The notes under the pieces: model-generated
Told to the model about the DNA's origin: nothing
The model's database searches: none
The model's input: only the letters and a program-made list of their open reading frames with translations
DNA from: an uncultured Acetobacteraceae bacterium
Lineage (GTDB): Bacteria; Pseudomonadota; Alphaproteobacteria; Acetobacterales; Acetobacteraceae
Assembly (NCBI GenBank): GCA_937930165.1
Contig: CALGVL010000430.1
Span: 1-13,975, forward strand
Length of the DNA: 13,975 nt
Reading direction: 5' to 3'
Shown here: positions 13,741 to 13,975 of the stretch, one piece after another
How the letters are laid out: each line of letters opens with the position of its first letter
Position numbering within the stretch: the stretch's first letter is position 1
Translations under genes and position numbers: made by a program

Positions 13741-13975
13741 TCAGTTCCGCGGCAGCCGGGCCTCGCTGGGGGCGTCCGGATTCTGGGCGCGGTGGCGCAG
13801 CAGGTGGTCGGCCAGGACCAGGGCCAGCATGGCCTCGCCCACCGGCACGGCGCGGATGCCGACGCAAGGGTCGTGGCGGCCCTTGGTCAGCACCTCCACG
13901 TCTTGCCCGAAACGATCCACCGATTGACGTGGAGTGAGGATGGAGGAGGTGGGCTTCACCGCGAAGCGCGCGACA
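13741..13975 (-). CDS. aroC: Chorismate synthase, C-terminal part (5' end beyond window)
   Basis: Last enzyme of the shikimate pathway: converts 5-enolpyruvylshikimate-3-phosphate to chorismate with reduced FMN as cofactor, leading to aromatic amino acids and folate. About 77 C-terminal residues are visible. They run from [18 protein letters not shown], through [20 protein letters not shown] and [16 protein letters not shown], to the TGA at 13741-13743. KPTSSI, GRHDPC and RAVP are hallmark blocks of the family's C terminus. A GTG at 13959 is not the start, because the frame and the family sequence continue past it to the right edge. The tail beyond the last helix is short, as in E. coli AroC. 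No frameshift is seen in the visible part. It is followed on the same strand by the 402-residue gene. Confidence 0.93.
   Translation of the reverse strand, partial: VARFAVKPTSSILTPRQSVDRFGQDVEVLTKGRHDPCVGIRAVPVGEAMLALVLADHLLRHRAQNPDAPSEARLPRN

Noticed and set aside
13957..13959. GTG as the start of a 72-residue gene at the right end
   Set aside because: The family sequence ([10 protein letters not shown]) continues upstream of it; it is an internal codon of aroC.

Overview
The window is a GC-rich, gene-dense stretch of ordinary bacterial chromosome. Strong G/C bias at third codon positions, a Tim14-like membrane J-domain protein and the xseB-ispA-dxs-tlyA order suggest an alphaproteobacterium. 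The protein sequences look most like Acetobacteraceae (Roseomonas-type), but that taxon is an inference from memory and not a search result. I see no tRNA, rRNA, insertion sequence, phage gene or CRISPR array.

Layout. (1) 1-292, minus strand: 5' part of a gene for a secreted proline/alanine-rich repeat protein that runs off the left edge. (2) 438-1851, plus: a two-gene unit, a MIDAS-containing von Willebrand factor A (VWA) protein followed by a membrane-anchored J-domain protein. (3) 2026-5672, plus: galU, ugd and a phosphomannomutase/phosphoglucomutase, closely spaced. They convert hexose phosphates to glucose-1-P, then UDP-glucose, then UDP-glucuronate, so they supply precursors for surface polysaccharide or glycolipid. 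(4) 5742-5972, minus: a small two-cysteine exported protein, followed by about 585 bases with no convincing gene but several inverted repeats. (5) 6558-10453, plus: xseB, ispA, dxs and a tlyA-type rRNA methyltransferase, overlapping or nearly so. This unit makes C15 isoprenoid precursor through the DXP pathway and is ordered as in Bacillus. (6) 10520-12169, plus: a PaaI-type hotdog thioesterase and a thiolase. (7) 12197-13657, minus: a 47-residue protein and a 402-residue unknown protein with a fold region resembling PD-(D/E)XK nucleases but without the catalytic lysine. (8) 13741-13975, minus: the C-terminal part of chorismate synthase (aroC), cut by the right edge.

Most of the window is housekeeping metabolism. 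I found no clear new defence or mobile system. The items most worth a second look are the 402-residue protein with a degenerate nuclease-like core, the VWA/J-domain pair, the structured gap before xseB, and the very small genes at 5742-5972 and 12197-12340. Promoter and terminator calls are by eye and weak; none of the hairpins has a good T-tract.
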